7,946 nt of DNA, taken from contig JALHOX010000021.1 in the NCBI GenBank assembly GCA_022842805.1, positions 14,449-22,394 of the forward strand, written 5' to 3'. The DNA is from Phycisphaerae bacterium. GTDB lineage: Bacteria; Planctomycetota; Phycisphaerae; UBA1845; Fen-1342. The position numbers and the translations under genes were made by a program. Below the pieces are notes generated by a model. It worked only from the letters and a program-made list of their open reading frames with translations. It had not been told where the DNA came from and did not search any database. Numbering within the stretch: position 1 is the stretch's first letter; each line of letters opens with the position of its first letter. Shown here in pieces: positions 6,970 to 7,946 of the stretch.

Positions 6970-7144
6970 TTGGATAGCGATGTACCGGCGGCGGCCCGCT
7001 TCGTCGCGCGTCGTTCCGCCGCGAACCGCGCTCGGTTCGGCCGCCAACGGGTCTGACGTGAACCACGTCGGCGCAAAGCGACCGGGCCGATTTCGCAACG
7101 CCGCGAACACCCGAAAACATGGATGCCTTCCGCAGTGCCTCTAA

Positions 7145-7175
7145 GCGTTGGCCGCGGAATCCAATTGCTTTTTTT
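7145..7175 (+). terminator. Possible intrinsic terminator after the first paralogue
   Basis: GC-G-TTGG (7145-7151) can pair with CCAA-T-T-GC (7161-7168), with one bulged T and one G-U pair. The loop has nine bases, and seven consecutive T (7169-7175) follow directly. The stem is weak, but a T-run this long is unusual in such GC-rich DNA. It lies about 175 bases after the stop at 6969. Confidence 0.4.
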
Positions 7176-7254
7176 GCCCCCCGGAGGCGTCTGACGCGCT
7201 AACAAAACTGAGGGCCGGCCAGGAGTCGCCGGCGGTTGTTTGGTCTATTTGATT

Positions 7255-7259
7255 GGGAG
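7255..7259 (+). promoter_or_regulatory. Shine-Dalgarno GGGAG for the second paralogue
   Basis: GGGAG, six bases, then ATG at 7266. The layout is identical to that of the first paralogue. Confidence 0.65.
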
Positions 7260-7265
7260 TGTGCG

Positions 7266-7946
7266 ATGCGTCGGTTATTGGTCGGCTCAGTTCTGGTTTC
7301 GCTCATGCTGGCGGGTGCAGCCCACGCCGGCGTAACAGTCACCCTCGGCGACGTGGACACCACCTGCACCGCACTCTCCGGACGCCAGGGCAGCACGACC
7401 GGCAACATCATCGACGACCCCGCCCCCATGAGCACACTCAACGGCGCCGTCAGTAGCATCGCGCACGCCGTCGCCGGCCCCGTGCTCCCGGGTCTCCTTC
7501 CCACCACCCCCGGCACCGGCGGCGTCGTCACCGTCGATGCCAACGCCTCGCTCGCGTTTGAGCGCACCGGCAGCGAATTCCTCATCGACATCGGGTCCAC
7601 CCTGACCACGGACATCGTAGGGATGGATGGCGGAACCTACCTCGGCTCGGCCGCCGGCGGCGTCGAAGTCCGCTTCACGCTCGACGCCAACGCCACCTAC
7701 GAACTCGTCGGAAACGTCGCCTTCGACGATGAAGCCACTTCCTCCTTCCTCTTCATCACCGGCGGCACGCTCGGCAACCTCGTCGTGCGCGGCGGCCCGG
7801 GCGGCAACGGTCCGATCAACCTCGCCGGCGTCATGGGCCCCGGCGACTACCGCATCAGCCTCGTAAACTCCATCTTCGATGTGCCCGGCACAAACTTCGG
7901 CGAATTCGCGGAATCGGGAAGCTGCGATCTGGTTTGGGTGCTCAAT
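7266..7946 (+). CDS. Exported beta-rich protein, second tandem paralogue (3' end missing)
   Basis: The frame is open from ATG 7266 to the window end, giving 227 codons without a stop. A signal peptide opens it: MRRLLVGSVL, a hydrophobic core, and likely cleavage after AHA (19-21). The mature part aligns along its whole visible length with the preceding gene, roughly half identical by eye: GVTVTLGDVD, LSGRQGSTTG, AGPVLPG, LPTTPGTGG, RTGSE, DIVGMDGGTYLGS, VEVRFTLDAN, NVAFDDEA, GGNGPINLAGV, DYRISL, FGEFAESGSC. It stops at VWVLN, the point where the paralogue continues into its dockerin-like tail, so a similar tail probably follows outside the window. The pair arose by tandem duplication; divergence is spread over the whole length, so it is not recent. 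Function is unknown. Confidence 0.85.
   Translation, partial: MRRLLVGSVLVSLMLAGAAHAGVTVTLGDVDTTCTALSGRQGSTTGNIIDDPAPMSTLNGAVSSIAHAVAGPVLPGLLPTTPGTGGVVTVDANASLAFERTGSEFLIDIGSTLTTDIVGMDGGTYLGSAAGGVEVRFTLDANATYELVGNVAFDDEATSSFLFITGGTLGNLVVRGGPGGNGPINLAGVMGPGDYRISLVNSIFDVPGTNFGEFAESGSCDLVWVLN

Larger units (their letters stand above)
6970..7265. other. Spacer between tandem paralogues
   Basis: No gene is supported in these 296 bases. Three hairpin-forming sites were seen. GCGGCGG/CCGCCGC (6988-6994 with 7016-7022) lies just after the upstream stop and lacks a T-run. A weak hairpin ending in seven T is listed separately as a terminator. GCCGGC/GCCGGC (7214-7219 with 7228-7233) lies in the likely leader of the next gene. 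The spacer length suggests that each paralogue has its own transcription signals, but no promoter was identified. Confidence 0.45.

Noticed and set aside
6307..7110. A 267-codon minus-strand frame
   Set aside because: It is antisense to the first paralogue; its Asp/Val/Ala-rich product mirrors the sense codons and has no domain features.

Overview
The window looks like chromosomal DNA of a planctomycete. This rests on GC-rich coding DNA with mostly C- or G-ending codons, and on three secreted proteins or gene fragments. Two of the three visibly end in the dockerin-like tail (GDVNCDGFVTVAD... NPTC...ADTNGDNFVTVAD) that is very common in Planctomycetota exported proteins. No species can be named.

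Layout. (1) Positions 1-789, plus strand: the 3' part of a signalling gene with the end of a GAF domain, a histidine-kinase-like dimerisation helix that has lost its phospho-accepting histidine, and an intact response-regulator receiver domain. (2) Positions 592-1020, minus strand: a small protein of a type I associate with planctomycetes. It seems to carry a frameshift near 860, after which the frame runs on into the receiver gene. (3) Positions 1021-1418: no gene, but a compact three-helix inverted-repeat structure at 1326-1392. (4) Positions 1419-3212, minus strand: a 597-residue protein whose C-terminal half holds a DisA_N/DAC (diadenylate cyclase-type) domain. Its DGA motif is intact, but the RHR motif reads RYN. 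It has a long N-terminal region that may be a sensor, and its DNA is clearly less GC-rich than its neighbours. This is the most unusual gene here. (5) Positions 3213-3553: spacer with a good minus-strand intrinsic terminator. (6) Positions 3554-5803, minus strand: a 749-residue exported protein with two PPC-like repeats, three Ig-like modules and a dockerin-like tail. (7) Positions 5804-6078: divergent promoter region. (8) Positions 6079-6969 and 7266-end, plus strand: two tandem paralogues of an exported beta-rich protein; the first ends in a dockerin-like tail and the second is cut by the window edge.

How they may work together. The right half (3554-7946) is a cluster of exported, calcium-binding-tail proteins, read divergently from 5804-6078, probably acting at or outside the cell surface. 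The left half is signalling: a receiver-domain protein and a putative cyclic-nucleotide enzyme or sensor. The DAC gene appears to be a single-gene transcription unit inserted between these two sets. Nothing in the sequence ties it functionally to either side.
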